Of a DNA stretch of 64,000 bases, positions 42,490 through 50,577 are shown in pieces; position 1 is the stretch's first letter; every line of letters starts with the position of its first letter. Below the pieces are notes generated by a model. It was not told where the DNA came from and made no database searches. It was given only the letters and a program-made list of their open reading frames with translations. Position numbers and translations under genes: made by a program. Source of the DNA: Polynucleobacter sp. TUM22923 (GTDB lineage Bacteria; Pseudomonadota; Gammaproteobacteria; Burkholderiales; Burkholderiaceae); the NCBI RefSeq assembly GCF_030295705.1, contig NZ_AP027274.1, forward strand, positions 434,001-498,000, written 5' to 3'.

Positions 42490-45400
42490 GGGGCCTGAAT
42501 CACCAAGAAGCTGATCAGTTCAAAGTCTTCGAGCCCGGCAACTTCTTGCACCAAAGCGCTGGTCTTGCCCGGTGAGAACAGGCTGTCCACGTCTTGCTCT
42601 TGCTGGCGGTCGATCATCGAGCGGATCGCCTTGTCCAGCAATGTGGAGTAGGCCTTCATATTGCGGCCATCGTCTGTGACTTTGTTGAAGGGCTCAAAAG
42701 CGGCGGGCATCGGCTCACTGCGGCCTTTGCAGGCCGTACGGGCCAGATCCAGCAAGGCTTTGACCTCCATGTGGTCGGCAATGATGGAGCCGTCCATGCC
42801 GATATAAACCAAGTAATACGGGTGCAGCCGGTTCTTTTGCTGCACTACCCCACCAGCTGCACCACTCAACAGGCGGTTGCGAAGAGTAAAAATAACGCCG
42901 GGCTGCAAGCCTTTGTCCGGGTTGGCGGGCACCACAGCATGCAAGCCATTGGGGAGGCGGGCCAGGTCGTCATGGGCTTTGACGTAGTTCAGCAAATCCA
43001 TGCGGAAGTCGTTCAGGCCCAGGTCGGTAATAGATACCCCGGTTTTGAGGTCTTCCATCTCGATAACCTCCTCCTGCAAGCGGCGCAATTGCTCCTTGCG
43101 GTAGGCCACGTCGTTGGCCTGGGAAGACAGCACGTTGTCATCGCCCGTGGCGGTCACGTCGGCAATCATCATGCGGCTTTCCACCCGCTCTTTGAGGCGG
43201 ATGTACTCGTCCAGGCTGATATCGGGCCAGTAGTTGACCAACTGGATACGCGCATTAGGAGAGCCAATACGGTCCACCCGGCCAAAGCGCTGAATGATGC
43301 GCACCGGGTTCCAGTGGATGTCGTAGTTGATAACGGTGTCGCAGTCCTGCAAGTTCTGGCCTTCGGAGATGCAGTCGGTGCCTATCATCACGTCGATTTC
43401 GCCCGGCTCATGCGGCATGGTCAGCGCCTTCTCTTTGGCGCGGGGTGCAAACAGCGTGAGCATGGTTTGAAAATCAATCCCTTGGCGCGGATTCGCGGCC
43501 AGCCTGAGTGTGGTTTTGGGCTCGGTAGAGCCGGTAACCTTGCCGGTGTGGATGCCGTGTTTCTGGAACAGGCTTGCGGCCAAGTTGTCGTACAGGTAGT
43601 TGGCGGTGTCCGCGAACGCAGTGAATATAAGCAGCTTGCGGTTGCCGGGATTAATGGGGTTGGCCACCTTGTGCTCGATCTGCGCTTTGAGGTGTTGGAG
43701 CTTGGCATCGTCCGCCGGAGTGATTTTGGCCATTTCAGCCAAAAGCCCGTCAATGACGGCCAGGTCAGCGCCAAGGTCATGCTCCCAGGATGGCAAGTCC
43801 ATATCGCCTAGGTCGATTTGCACTTTGCCGCCCGTGCGGTTGTCATTGCCGCCTCGGTCATCATCCAGGTCGGGTAACAGATCGTCATCAAAATCGGCGT
43901 CTTCAAAGTCCGGCGTGTGGTCGGTGAATTTGGCGGCTTTGCCCGACTTTTTGAAGGCGGCAATCTTGGTTAAAGCCTTCTGGTGGTTGCTTTGCAGGCT
44001 TTGTAACGTTAGGCGGAACGACGCGACGGAGCTTTCCAGTCGTTTCAGTAAGTTGACCGTCATCAGCGCCTGCAAGCTTTTCTCGCGGTCGGCCTGCTTT
44101 AACTTGCCACCACCGCTGGCCACCTCGGTGTCGTACATATCCTCGTATTTCTTGATACGGCTGGGCAGGATGTAGCTCACTGGGGCATACACGGCCAGCT
44201 TTAAGAGCGAGAGCTGGTTGAAGATGTCATTGAAGCCAATCACGTCGGTGCGCTTGGTCAACGGGCAGTGGAACGACAGCGGTTTAAGGCGTTCCGGGAA
44301 GTTACCGATGTCCTTGGTGTCGTAGAAGGTTTCGATGTGCTTGCGCGACCGGGCAATGGTTACGCTGTCCAGCAACTCGAAAAAGTCGAAGTCCAGCGCA
44401 GCCAAGATGGCGCTGGCGGTACGCTCCTCGGGTGGCAACTTGGTCCAGGTGTTAAACGCCGTTTGTGCGCGCCGGAATATCTCGTCAATGTCCTTCTCGG
44501 TGCGCAGCTTGTCACCCAGCAAACCGGCGTTGCCTTCATAGGCCAGGGCCAGTTGGTTGCGCAGATCGTTGAACCTGTTGTTGACCGGAGTGGCAGACAG
44601 CATCAGCACCTTGGTTTTGACGCCCTGCTTGATAACGGAGTTCATCAGCTTCTGGTAGCGAGTCTCCTTGTCCTTGTAGACATCGTTGTTGCGGAAGTTG
44701 TGCGACTCGTCGATAACCACCAGGTCATAGTTACCCCAATTGACCCGGTTAAGTGGCGTGCCAAACGACTCGCCACTGGTGCGCTGCAAGTCGGTATGGC
44801 AGAGCACCTCGTAGTTGAACCGGTCTTTGGCGAAGATGTTGGTTTTGAGATTGCGGTTGTAGGTGAGCCAGTTGTCGGCCAGTTTCTTGGGGCACAGCAC
44901 CAGCACCGAGCGGTTGCGCAGCTCGTAATACTTGATGACGGCCAGCGCCGTGAAGGTTTTACCCAGGCCCACACTGTCGGCCAGGATGCAGCCGTTGTAG
45001 GTTTCCAGCTTGTTGATGATGCCGGTGGCGGCATCGCGCTGAAAGTTGAACAGTTTTTGCCACACCAAGGTGTCCAGGTAGCCAGTGCGGTCGTTGGGCA
45101 ACACGTCTTCGTTGAGGTCTTCTAGGAACTCGTTGAAGATGTTGTAAAGCATCAGGAAGTAGATGCGCTCGGGCGAATTTTCTTGGTAAACCGACGCGAT
45201 GTGCTCGCATACGAGATTTGTAACGTCGGTGAGCTTGTCAGGATCAGCCCAAATCTGGTCGAACAGGTTCAGGAACACGCCGGTATGACCGGGCTCGTCG
45301 AACTTGTTGACGATATTAGACACCGCGTTGCCACGCTGGTAACCCAAGTCGACAGCAGTAAAGCCATGCAGCGGCATGTAAACCGCATTGGGCGTTGCTG

Positions 45401-45812
45401 CGGCAGCGGTCTGCACCGCTGCAAACTGCTGCATGGGTGCGCCGCCACTGTTGGACCGAAACTTGGCCTTGCGGCGCATCCAGTCGGCACATTCGCGGGC
45501 GATGGCACGCTGGGTCAGCTTGTTTTTAAGCTGCACCTCAAACTCGGTGCCGTAGAAGCTGCGCTCAGCCCCTGCTTTTGGAATGTGGAATTCGCGCCGT
45601 TCTTTCTTTACTGCATCGGTCACTTGCTCAGGGATGAACGAAGGCGACGTGAAAATGAATTCCAATGCATCGATGGTTTCCAGCTCAGCCTTTAATGCTT
45701 CGTATGCATAAATGGAGAAACACGAAGCTGCTACTTTCAGCCGTCCGCCGGGTTTTAGCTTTTCTTTGAGATCGTCGCCAAGCAGGTTGTTGATGTTGTC
45801 GATCAGTTCCAT
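42486..45812 (-). CDS. SNF2-family helicase with N-terminal PLD-like region
   Basis: The 1108-residue ATPase has an N-terminal part (about 1-200) resembling the phospholipase-D-like domain found on phage-defence helicases, although I see no clear HxKx4D catalytic motif. The motor follows, with FQRDA (Q-like motif) near 257, Walker A ADSVGLGKT at 278-286, DESH at 368-371, LSATPVNN, then a second lobe with LLIFTAFADTANYL, GTDCISEGQNLQDCD and RIIQRFGRVDRIGS. A charged acidic insertion (DDDLLPDLDDD) separates the lobes. The product probably translocates on double-stranded DNA. Its ATG shares a base with the WYL stop (TAATG) and its stop overlaps DUF4391 (ATGA), placing it firmly in the operon as a second motor beside Res. 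Confidence 0.87.
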   Translation of the reverse strand: MELIDNINNLLGDDLKEKLKPGGRLKVAASCFSIYAYEALKAELETIDALEFIFTSPSFIPEQVTDAVKKERREFHIPKAGAERSFYGTEFEVQLKNKLTQRAIARECADWMRRKAKFRSNSGGAPMQQFAAVQTAAAATPNAVYMPLHGFTAVDLGYQRGNAVSNIVNKFDEPGHTGVFLNLFDQIWADPDKLTDVTNLVCEHIASVYQENSPERIYFLMLYNIFNEFLEDLNEDVLPNDRTGYLDTLVWQKLFNFQRDAATGIINKLETYNGCILADSVGLGKTFTALAVIKYYELRNRSVLVLCPKKLADNWLTYNRNLKTNIFAKDRFNYEVLCHTDLQRTSGESFGTPLNRVNWGNYDLVVIDESHNFRNNDVYKDKETRYQKLMNSVIKQGVKTKVLMLSATPVNNRFNDLRNQLALAYEGNAGLLGDKLRTEKDIDEIFRRAQTAFNTWTKLPPEERTASAILAALDFDFFELLDSVTIARSRKHIETFYDTKDIGNFPERLKPLSFHCPLTKRTDVIGFNDIFNQLSLLKLAVYAPVSYILPSRIKKYEDMYDTEVASGGGKLKQADREKSLQALMTVNLLKRLESSVASFRLTLQSLQSNHQKALTKIAAFKKSGKAAKFTDHTPDFEDADFDDDLLPDLDDDRGGNDNRTGGKVQIDLGDMDLPSWEHDLGADLAVIDGLLAEMAKITPADDAKLQHLKAQIEHKVANPINPGNRKLLIFTAFADTANYLYDNLAASLFQKHGIHTGKVTGSTEPKTTLRLAANPRQGIDFQTMLTLFAPRAKEKALTMPHEPGEIDVMIGTDCISEGQNLQDCDTVINYDIHWNPVRIIQRFGRVDRIGSPNARIQLVNYWPDISLDEYIRLKERVESRMMIADVTATGDDNVLSSQANDVAYRKEQLRRLQEEVIEMEDLKTGVSITDLGLNDFRMDLLNYVKAHDDLARLPNGLHAVVPANPDKGLQPGVIFTLRNRLLSGAAGGVVQQKNRLHPYYLVYIGMDGSIIADHMEVKALLDLARTACKGRSEPMPAAFEPFNKVTDDGRNMKAYSTLLDKAIRSMIDRQQEQDVDSLFSPGKTSALVQEVAGLEDFELISFLVIQAP

Positions 45813-46738
45813 TACTCATCAGCCTTTTCATTGGACGAATGGCCTGGCGCCAGTGTGGCACTCTCCACACCGTACAGCGTCTGATGATTGCGCAACCATA
45901 AATGATGCTCTTTGCAATCCAAGCTGTGGTCCGTCGTGCAGTCCACCGACCAACGCCTTAGTGCATAGCCAACAAGAGGGGCTCGCATGTCAATGCTGAA
46001 CATGCCCTTTTCCATGCGAAAGTCAGCTTCGACGGCTTTGGGATGTTCTAGCCCTGGGTGCGGGACCATCTCCAGTCGAACAATACGAGCCCATTGGGCA
46101 TCTGCCTCAATTTGCTGGGCGTCTGGAATTGGTTTGTTCAGGTTCTTTGCTTTGACGATGCGAGTCAGCGAGAAGTCGGCAAAGCGCTCGCGTTCGCAGT
46201 CATAGGCGCGCAAATGCCAACGCAAGCCAGTGTCAGCAAGGGCCAGCGGGCTTAGAGTCTTAGTTGATGCACCTGAGGCAACAGACAGGTAACTGACTTT
46301 GACTTGGCGCTTGTTGGCGATTGCCCGAGTGAGAACAGCCAAGGTCTCAAGGTCTGGCTTGACGAGGTCGCTGGCGGTTTCGCATGGAACTGTGCAGCGC
46401 AGCTTGAGGTCTAGGCCATCTCCAAACCCTGATCTAAACCAAGTGAGCACGCGGTCAGCGGTGTGCTCGAACAACGGCGAGAAATAATCAGTGGTCGCGT
46501 AGCGGCGCTGAGACGGGTCGTAAATAAGGTTGTGCGGTGCAAGGCGGCGGTAGGTGGCTAGGTCACGTGCGGTGGCCGCAGGCTTGACCCCGAAGCGCCT
46601 TTCGATGTCCGCACGGGACAGGTCTGCACAGAAGTACGCCTTGAATTCGATAAACGACAGCCGCTCCCGCTGGCCTTGGGAGAGGTCGTCTAGCTGAGCT
46701 GCAACTCTCTTTGTGACCACAAAGGCGTCCTTGTTCAA
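45812..46738 (-). CDS. WYL-domain transcriptional regulator (BrxR/CapW type) of the defence operon
   Basis: The 308-residue protein is the first gene of the seven-gene operon. Residues about 20-85 form a winged helix-turn-helix (IEFKAYFCADLSRADIERRFGVKPAATARDLATYRRLAP), the middle is a WYL domain (VKVSYLSVASGASTKTLSPLALADTGLRWHLRAYD), and the rest is a C-terminal extension. This order is that of BrxR and CapW, which repress BREX, CBASS and other defence operons and respond to a nucleic-acid or nucleotide ligand. The start is TTG with no evident ribosome site; other starts nearby would cut the DNA-binding region, so translation may be weak or leaderless. Autoregulation is inferred from position. 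Confidence 0.83.
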   Translation of the reverse strand: MNKDAFVVTKRVAAQLDDLSQGQRERLSFIEFKAYFCADLSRADIERRFGVKPAATARDLATYRRLAPHNLIYDPSQRRYATTDYFSPLFEHTADRVLTWFRSGFGDGLDLKLRCTVPCETASDLVKPDLETLAVLTRAIANKRQVKVSYLSVASGASTKTLSPLALADTGLRWHLRAYDCERERFADFSLTRIVKAKNLNKPIPDAQQIEADAQWARIVRLEMVPHPGLEHPKAVEADFRMEKGMFSIDMRAPLVGYALRRWSVDCTTDHSLDCKEHHLWLRNHQTLYGVESATLAPGHSSNEKADE

Positions 46739-46780
46739 ATAGTATGGGTTCTACTTTAGCAGATTCAGACACTCCGCTCT

Positions 46781-46798
46781 ATCATTTTGATGCATGAT
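46781..46798. promoter_or_regulatory. Candidate operator upstream of the WYL operon
   Basis: The inverted repeat ATCAT-N8-ATGAT lies in the 106-base spacer between the divergent WYL and DUF3293 starts. WYL repressors of the BrxR type bind short inverted repeats in such positions. The arms are only five bases long, so chance occurrence is possible. Confidence 0.3.
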
Positions 46799-46844
46799 GT
46801 AGTTGTTGCTGCTAGCTGTACGTTAAATGAAGGGGTGAGTTGTT

Positions 46845-47273
46845 TTGCAAGTTGAATCAGTAATTTCGCCGGAGACGGTCCAGGCATATCGGGAGACAGA
46901 TTTCCGCGTCGAGATTGACCCGTCACTGGTCTTGCGTATAGATGTACGTAATCCAGCATTGGCGGAGCTCTACAAAGCCTTTGGGGCTGAAACTTGCGTT
47001 TTCATCACGGCTTGCAACCCCAACGGGGTGTTGCTGAGCGATGGGGAAAACCTCAAACTGCAGGAGCAATTGCTTCGTGAGCTTGGCGTACGAAGCCTTG
47101 ATTACCTACCAGGTGAAGGCAAGCACCCCACAGGTAATTGGCCAGGGGAGCCGAGCTTTCTGGTTTTTGGTCTATCGCTTGAGGCCGCTAAGACTCTTGG
47201 CCGAAGGTTTCACCAAAATGCTGTCGTGTGGTGCGGATCTGATGCGATTCCACAGCTTCTCATCTTGCGGTAA
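46845..47273 (+). CDS. DUF3293 domain protein
   Basis: The 142-residue cytoplasmic protein has unknown function. Conserved DUF3293 marks are visible: AYRETDFRV near the N-terminus, VFITACNPNGVLLSDGEN in the middle, then GEGKHPTGNWPGEPSFLVFG, and RFHQNAVVWCG towards the end. The start is TTG with AAGGGG nine bases upstream. It is divergent from the defence operon and followed after 11 bases by an alpha/beta hydrolase gene, so those two are probably co-transcribed. Whether they belong to the defence function is unclear. Confidence 0.75.
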   Translation: MQVESVISPETVQAYRETDFRVEIDPSLVLRIDVRNPALAELYKAFGAETCVFITACNPNGVLLSDGENLKLQEQLLRELGVRSLDYLPGEGKHPTGNWPGEPSFLVFGLSLEAAKTLGRRFHQNAVVWCGSDAIPQLLILR

Positions 47274-47284
47274 CTGGTCGCGCG

Positions 47285-47839
47285 ATGAACATGGAGAACG
47301 CTGTTTATTACCTGCCCGGATACGGCGGTAGGCTTTCAACTGGCTTGGGTGCAGCATTGACATCCCGTGGCTTGGCCATCGCTGGACGCGAGACAGTTGG
47401 TGAGTTCCAGGGCATGCCGTTTAAAGATCAGGTTGACACAGTTGCGGCAGATCTCCAAGACCATTTTTGGAATGACAGCGCGCGCGTAATTGCAAATTCA
47501 TTCGGCGCATATTTGTTTTTACATGCGCAGGCTCAAATGGAGCCATATTTGGGCAGAGTGTTGCTTCTCTCGCCAATCGTCGGCGAGTTTTCCAGTACCG
47601 AGACTTCCATGAATTTCATTCCGCCAAAGGCCGAGGCGCTTTCTGGGCTGATCAAGGCGGGTAAATTTAAACCGCCTACTCAGTGCGAGATACACGTCGG
47701 TGCACTGGATTGGCAGAGCAATCAGGACCAAGTGAGCGAACTTGGACGGTTGCTGGGTATCGGCGTTAATGTGGTACCCGGAGGTGGGCACATGCTCGAC
47801 AAGGGGTACGTTGGGGCGCTACTGGACCGCTGGCTCTAA
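47285..47839 (+). CDS. Alpha/beta hydrolase
   Basis: This is a 184-residue compact hydrolase without a signal peptide. The oxyanion strand is YYLPGYGG near residue 8. The nucleophile elbow ANSFGAY, near residue 68, has Ser in the position of the usual GxSxG, with Ala replacing the first Gly. A likely acid is in GALDWQSNQD, and the catalytic His is in GGGHML near the C-terminus. The triad order is normal. The substrate is unknown. It overlaps the convergent recombinase-module gene by 21 bases at its 3' end. Confidence 0.72.
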   Translation: MNMENAVYYLPGYGGRLSTGLGAALTSRGLAIAGRETVGEFQGMPFKDQVDTVAADLQDHFWNDSARVIANSFGAYLFLHAQAQMEPYLGRVLLLSPIVGEFSSTETSMNFIPPKAEALSGLIKAGKFKPPTQCEIHVGALDWQSNQDQVSELGRLLGIGVNVVPGGGHMLDKGYVGALLDRWL

Positions 47840-48247
47840 CTCGCTTGGTTTGCGAGGCTTCAAAAAGTGCGCTTCTTGCGCACCCCACTCCATGGGAAAT
47901 GGCTCCATGAGGTCCTTCATGGTTATGTGAGCCGGGTACTTACCGCTCAGGATCGCCTCAATGATGTCGGGCGACAGGTATGCCAGGCGCAGGATGCGAC
48001 TCACAAACGACGCGCTGATATTTTCTGACTTGGCCAGGTCCTCGATCGAGGCATGGGTGCCATCGAACAGTTTGCGCTGCCAGCGGTGGCCACGCGCCAC
48101 CAACTTGACCATGGCGTTGTCAATAAGCGCCTCGCCCCGCTCGATGGCGCGCTCACCGTTTGGCAGCATGATGACGGCCTTGCCCCCACGTTTGCGAAAA
48201 GACATGGCTATCTCGGTGCTGAAACCAGTTGGGGTGTCGTGATTCAT
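47819..48247 (-). CDS. Small protein with helix-turn-helix, downstream of the serine recombinase
   Basis: From the ATG at 48247, which overlaps the recombinase stop by ATGA, the product is 142 residues. After a basic N-terminal strand (FRKRGGKAVIML) comes a region that looks like a ParB/KorB-style helix-turn-helix: SIEDLAKSENISASFVSRILRLAYLSPDIIEAIL. The C-terminus contains KDLMEPFPMEW. I do not recognise a named family. The overlap with the recombinase gene suggests it is a partner such as a directionality factor or regulator, but this is only inference. Confidence 0.6.
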   Translation of the reverse strand: MNHDTPTGFSTEIAMSFRKRGGKAVIMLPNGERAIERGEALIDNAMVKLVARGHRWQRKLFDGTHASIEDLAKSENISASFVSRILRLAYLSPDIIEAILSGKYPAHITMKDLMEPFPMEWGAQEAHFLKPRKPSELEPAVQ

Positions 48248-49587
48248 GCCGCCTCCAGTTGTTTTTCGGGTGCGAGGGTGTCTCGTAGAAGTTTGTTTAA
48301 ACCCTTGTCTTGCCACTTGATCGTGATCCCGTCCTTGCGCACCGTGATGCGCTCGACGAGGGTGTGCAGGATCTTGGCCTGCTCGGCCGGAAACAGCTCG
48401 TCCCAGATCGCATCGATCGACTGCAGGCTGGCGACAGCATTGGCCTCTTCAACCTTGGGCCGCTGGGTACCGATACCCCGCACCGCATGCGACAGCACCT
48501 CAGGCGATCGCAGGATGCCGCGCATCTTTTCAATCACGACCAGTTCTATCTCTCCAGCAGGGATGCGCTGGATGTCGCAGGCCTCCTTGCCGATCTTGAT
48601 GGAGTCGGTGTTGATGTAGTAGCGGTAGGTCTTGTGCTGCTTGCGGGTCCAGCCCGGCGTGAAGGCACGGCCTTGATCAGAAAACAGCAACCCCCGCAAG
48701 ATGGACGGTGCGCTGCCACGTCCAGCCAGCCTGGCCTTGTTCATCGGCGCGCCGCTTCTCAGGTGCGCCTGCACAGCGTCCCATACCTCTTGCGCAATGA
48801 TCCCAGCGTGCTGACCAGGGAAGTGCTGCCCCTTGTAGGCGGCAATGCCAATGTAGACCGGACTGCCGAACAGCTTGTAGACCGAGCCCTTGGTGATCAG
48901 CTTGCCCTGCCTGGTCACGCCTTTGATCGTGGTCCAGGACTTGGTGGTCACGCCGCGAGTTCGAAGGTCCTTGACGATGGTGGCCATAGAAGGCGTGGCG
49001 GCAAAGCGGGAAAAAATCTCCTGGACCAGCGCAGATTCTTGTGGGTTGGCCACCAGCATGCGGTCAACCACGTCATACCCCAATGGCGGCATTCCGCCCA
49101 TCCAGATGCCACGTTGCCTTGACGCGGCAATCTTGTCGCGCACCCGTTCGCCAGATAACTCACGCTCAAACTGGGCAAACGACAACAAGATGTTCAGGGT
49201 CAGTCGCCCCATGGAGGTGGTCGTATTGAAGGATTGGGTGACCGAGACAAAGGTCACCTTATATTGGTCAAACAATTCCACCAGTTTGGCAAAGTCGGCC
49301 AGAGATCGTGACAGCCTATCAATCTTGTAGACCACGATAGTGTTGACCAAGCCTAGGCGTACATCATCGAGCAGGCGCTTTACGGCTGGACGCTCGAGCG
49401 TGCCGCCGGAGAAGCCGCCGTCGTCATACCGCTCATTGAGCATGGCCCAGCCCTCGGACTTTTGGCTGGCGATGTAATTGGCGCAAGCATCAAACTGGGC
49501 ATCAAGCGAGTTGAAGTTTTGGTCCAGACCTTCTTCGGTGGACTTGCGCGTGTAGACCGCGCACAGCACTTTTTTGGTGTCAGTCAT
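48244..49587 (-). CDS. Large serine recombinase (site-specific integrase/resolvase family)
   Basis: This 447-residue recombinase has the catalytic N-terminal resolvase domain: YTRKSTEEG with nucleophile Ser16, the YDDGGFSGGTLERPAVKRLL block, KIDRLSRS, and TTTSMGRLTLNILLSFAQFERE. It is followed by the recombinase DNA-binding domain (PLGYDV, then about residues 180-280) and a basic C-terminus. No zinc-ribbon cysteine cluster is obvious, and the chain is somewhat short for large integrases. The ATG at 49587 overlaps the DUF2924 stop (TGATG). It is probably the mobility gene of the right half of the island. Confidence 0.9.
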   Translation of the reverse strand: MTDTKKVLCAVYTRKSTEEGLDQNFNSLDAQFDACANYIASQKSEGWAMLNERYDDGGFSGGTLERPAVKRLLDDVRLGLVNTIVVYKIDRLSRSLADFAKLVELFDQYKVTFVSVTQSFNTTTSMGRLTLNILLSFAQFERELSGERVRDKIAASRQRGIWMGGMPPLGYDVVDRMLVANPQESALVQEIFSRFAATPSMATIVKDLRTRGVTTKSWTTIKGVTRQGKLITKGSVYKLFGSPVYIGIAAYKGQHFPGQHAGIIAQEVWDAVQAHLRSGAPMNKARLAGRGSAPSILRGLLFSDQGRAFTPGWTRKQHKTYRYYINTDSIKIGKEACDIQRIPAGEIELVVIEKMRGILRSPEVLSHAVRGIGTQRPKVEEANAVASLQSIDAIWDELFPAEQAKILHTLVERITVRKDGITIKWQDKGLNKLLRDTLAPEKQLEAA

Positions 49588-50030
49588 CAAATGCTCCTTC
49601 CGCCAAGCAAACCAAAGAACGTCCAGCCGTTTCGGTTGGTTCCAGTAATGACCATAGCGATGCGCGAGATGGACTTGTAGCGCTGGCCCGCGTACTCAAA
49701 GTCGTCGATGTGGACCAAAACCTCGTGGCGCTGGCCGTCCCACTCACGGATAAGGCGTGTGCCGCTGATAGGTCTGCCGTCAACGCGGCGGCGGCGGACA
49801 TCGGGCTTGCCCCCGTCTAGTTGCTCCCCAAGCTTTTCAAGTCGCTTGATGGTCTCCCGCTTGAGGCCACCAAGGGCCACCTCCTGTATGCGGTAGGCAA
49901 GGCGCGTTTCAAGGAAGCGGCGGTTAAAGGGCGGGGCCTGAGTCAAGAACATTTCTCGCCACATCTGCTTTAGGTCAGCCGTGGGGGCCGTCTTGAGGGC
50001 TGCAACGCGTGCAACAAGTGAGTCATTCAT
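49587..50030 (-). CDS. DUF2924 domain protein
   Basis: The 147-residue basic protein has FNRRFLETRLAYRIQE near residue 35 and, later, RRVDGRPISGTRLIREWDGQRHEVLV and YKSISRIAMVITGTNRNGWTFFGL. These are the DUF2924 signature, including the small domain seen at the ends of some serine integrases that touches DNA. It lies directly upstream of the recombinase with overlapping stop and start, so it is likely a co-translated recombination accessory protein. Function is unproven. Confidence 0.78.
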   Translation of the reverse strand: MNDSLVARVAALKTAPTADLKQMWREMFLTQAPPFNRRFLETRLAYRIQEVALGGLKRETIKRLEKLGEQLDGGKPDVRRRRVDGRPISGTRLIREWDGQRHEVLVHIDDFEYAGQRYKSISRIAMVITGTNRNGWTFFGLLGGRSI

Positions 50031-50150
50031 GGGTGTTGTCCTTGGTAGTTGTTACACCTGTATGAACGCTCTCTTCGGCGCGCTTAGCAAGTTGAGCTTC
50101 GCGTTTCTGGCGATCCAGCATGCGAATTGCGCCTTGGGCCAGGATTGCGC
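50023..50150 (-). pseudogene. 5'-truncated small gene of the recombinase module
   Basis: In frame before DUF2924, with an 8-base overlap at its stop, is the tail of a gene encoding GAILAQGAIRMLDRQKRE and a further 24 residues. The start is missing because IS3 sequence lies immediately upstream. The same protein segment, with Tyr for Met, occurs in the intact 66-residue gene at 53500-53700. Confidence 0.65.
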
Positions 50151-50250
50151 CGGTGGGCAGCGTGGCGCCAGTAGCCTGATGGGGCGATCTGCAAGGCCTT
50201 GCAGATCGACTCGACCCCGTAGGCCTGTCGGTGATGATCGACGAATCTGC
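50150..50250 (-). pseudogene. IS3 orfB (transposase) fragment
   Basis: After the orfA stop, in the -1 frame, the minus strand encodes FVDHHRQAYGVESICK and then ALQIAPSG, the well-known N-terminal part of IS3 OrfB. Nothing of the DDE catalytic core follows. The T-rich TTTTTC near the end of orfA fits the frameshift site used to make OrfAB in this family. Confidence 0.7.
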
Positions 50251-50577
50251 TCAGGACTTCAGACGGCGGTCGAGTTCCGCCTGGGCGAAAAACGCACTGG
50301 CCAACTTCAGGATTTCGTTGGCCCGGCGCAGCTCTTTGTTCTCTCGCTCGAGCTCCTTCATGCGCTGGGCGTCGCTCGTGGACACGCCTGCTCGTGCGCC
50401 CGTATCAACCTCGTGGCGCTGCACCCAGCCCAAAAGGGTCTGCGGCACGCAGCCGATCTTCAGGGCAATGGATTCAACGGCAGCCCATAGCGACGGGTAC
50501 TCGCCTCTGTGCTCCAGCACCATGCGCACAGCCCGCTCTTTGACTTCCGGGGAAAACTTGTTTGACTTCTTGTTCAT
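50251..50577 (-). CDS. IS3-family transposase OrfA
   Basis: The 108-residue DNA-binding subunit has a helix-turn-helix over about residues 9-65 ([16 protein letters not shown], then [15 protein letters not shown]). A leucine-zipper-like stretch follows ([31 protein letters not shown]). This is the standard IS3 OrfA arrangement. It is intact, but its partner orfB is truncated, so no functional transposase is expected. It lies between the recombinase module and the phosphatase cargo and marks a rearrangement point in the island. Confidence 0.9.
   Translation of the reverse strand: MNKKSNKFSPEVKERAVRMVLEHRGEYPSLWAAVESIALKIGCVPQTLLGWVQRHEVDTGARAGVSTSDAQRMKELERENKELRRANEILKLASAFFAQAELDRRLKS

Noticed and set aside
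42594-43811. Long plus-strand open frame (405 codons) antisense to the SNF2 helicase
   Set aside because: Same reasoning: the helicase frame carries all the motifs, while the opposite frame has shadow composition and no domain.
44268-45125. Open frame of 285 codons antisense to the helicase
   Set aside because: Shadow of the Walker A and DESH region; no independent start signal.
48310-49122. Open frame of 270 codons antisense to the serine recombinase
   Set aside because: Shadow of a conserved gene; arginine- and histidine-rich with no recognisable motif.
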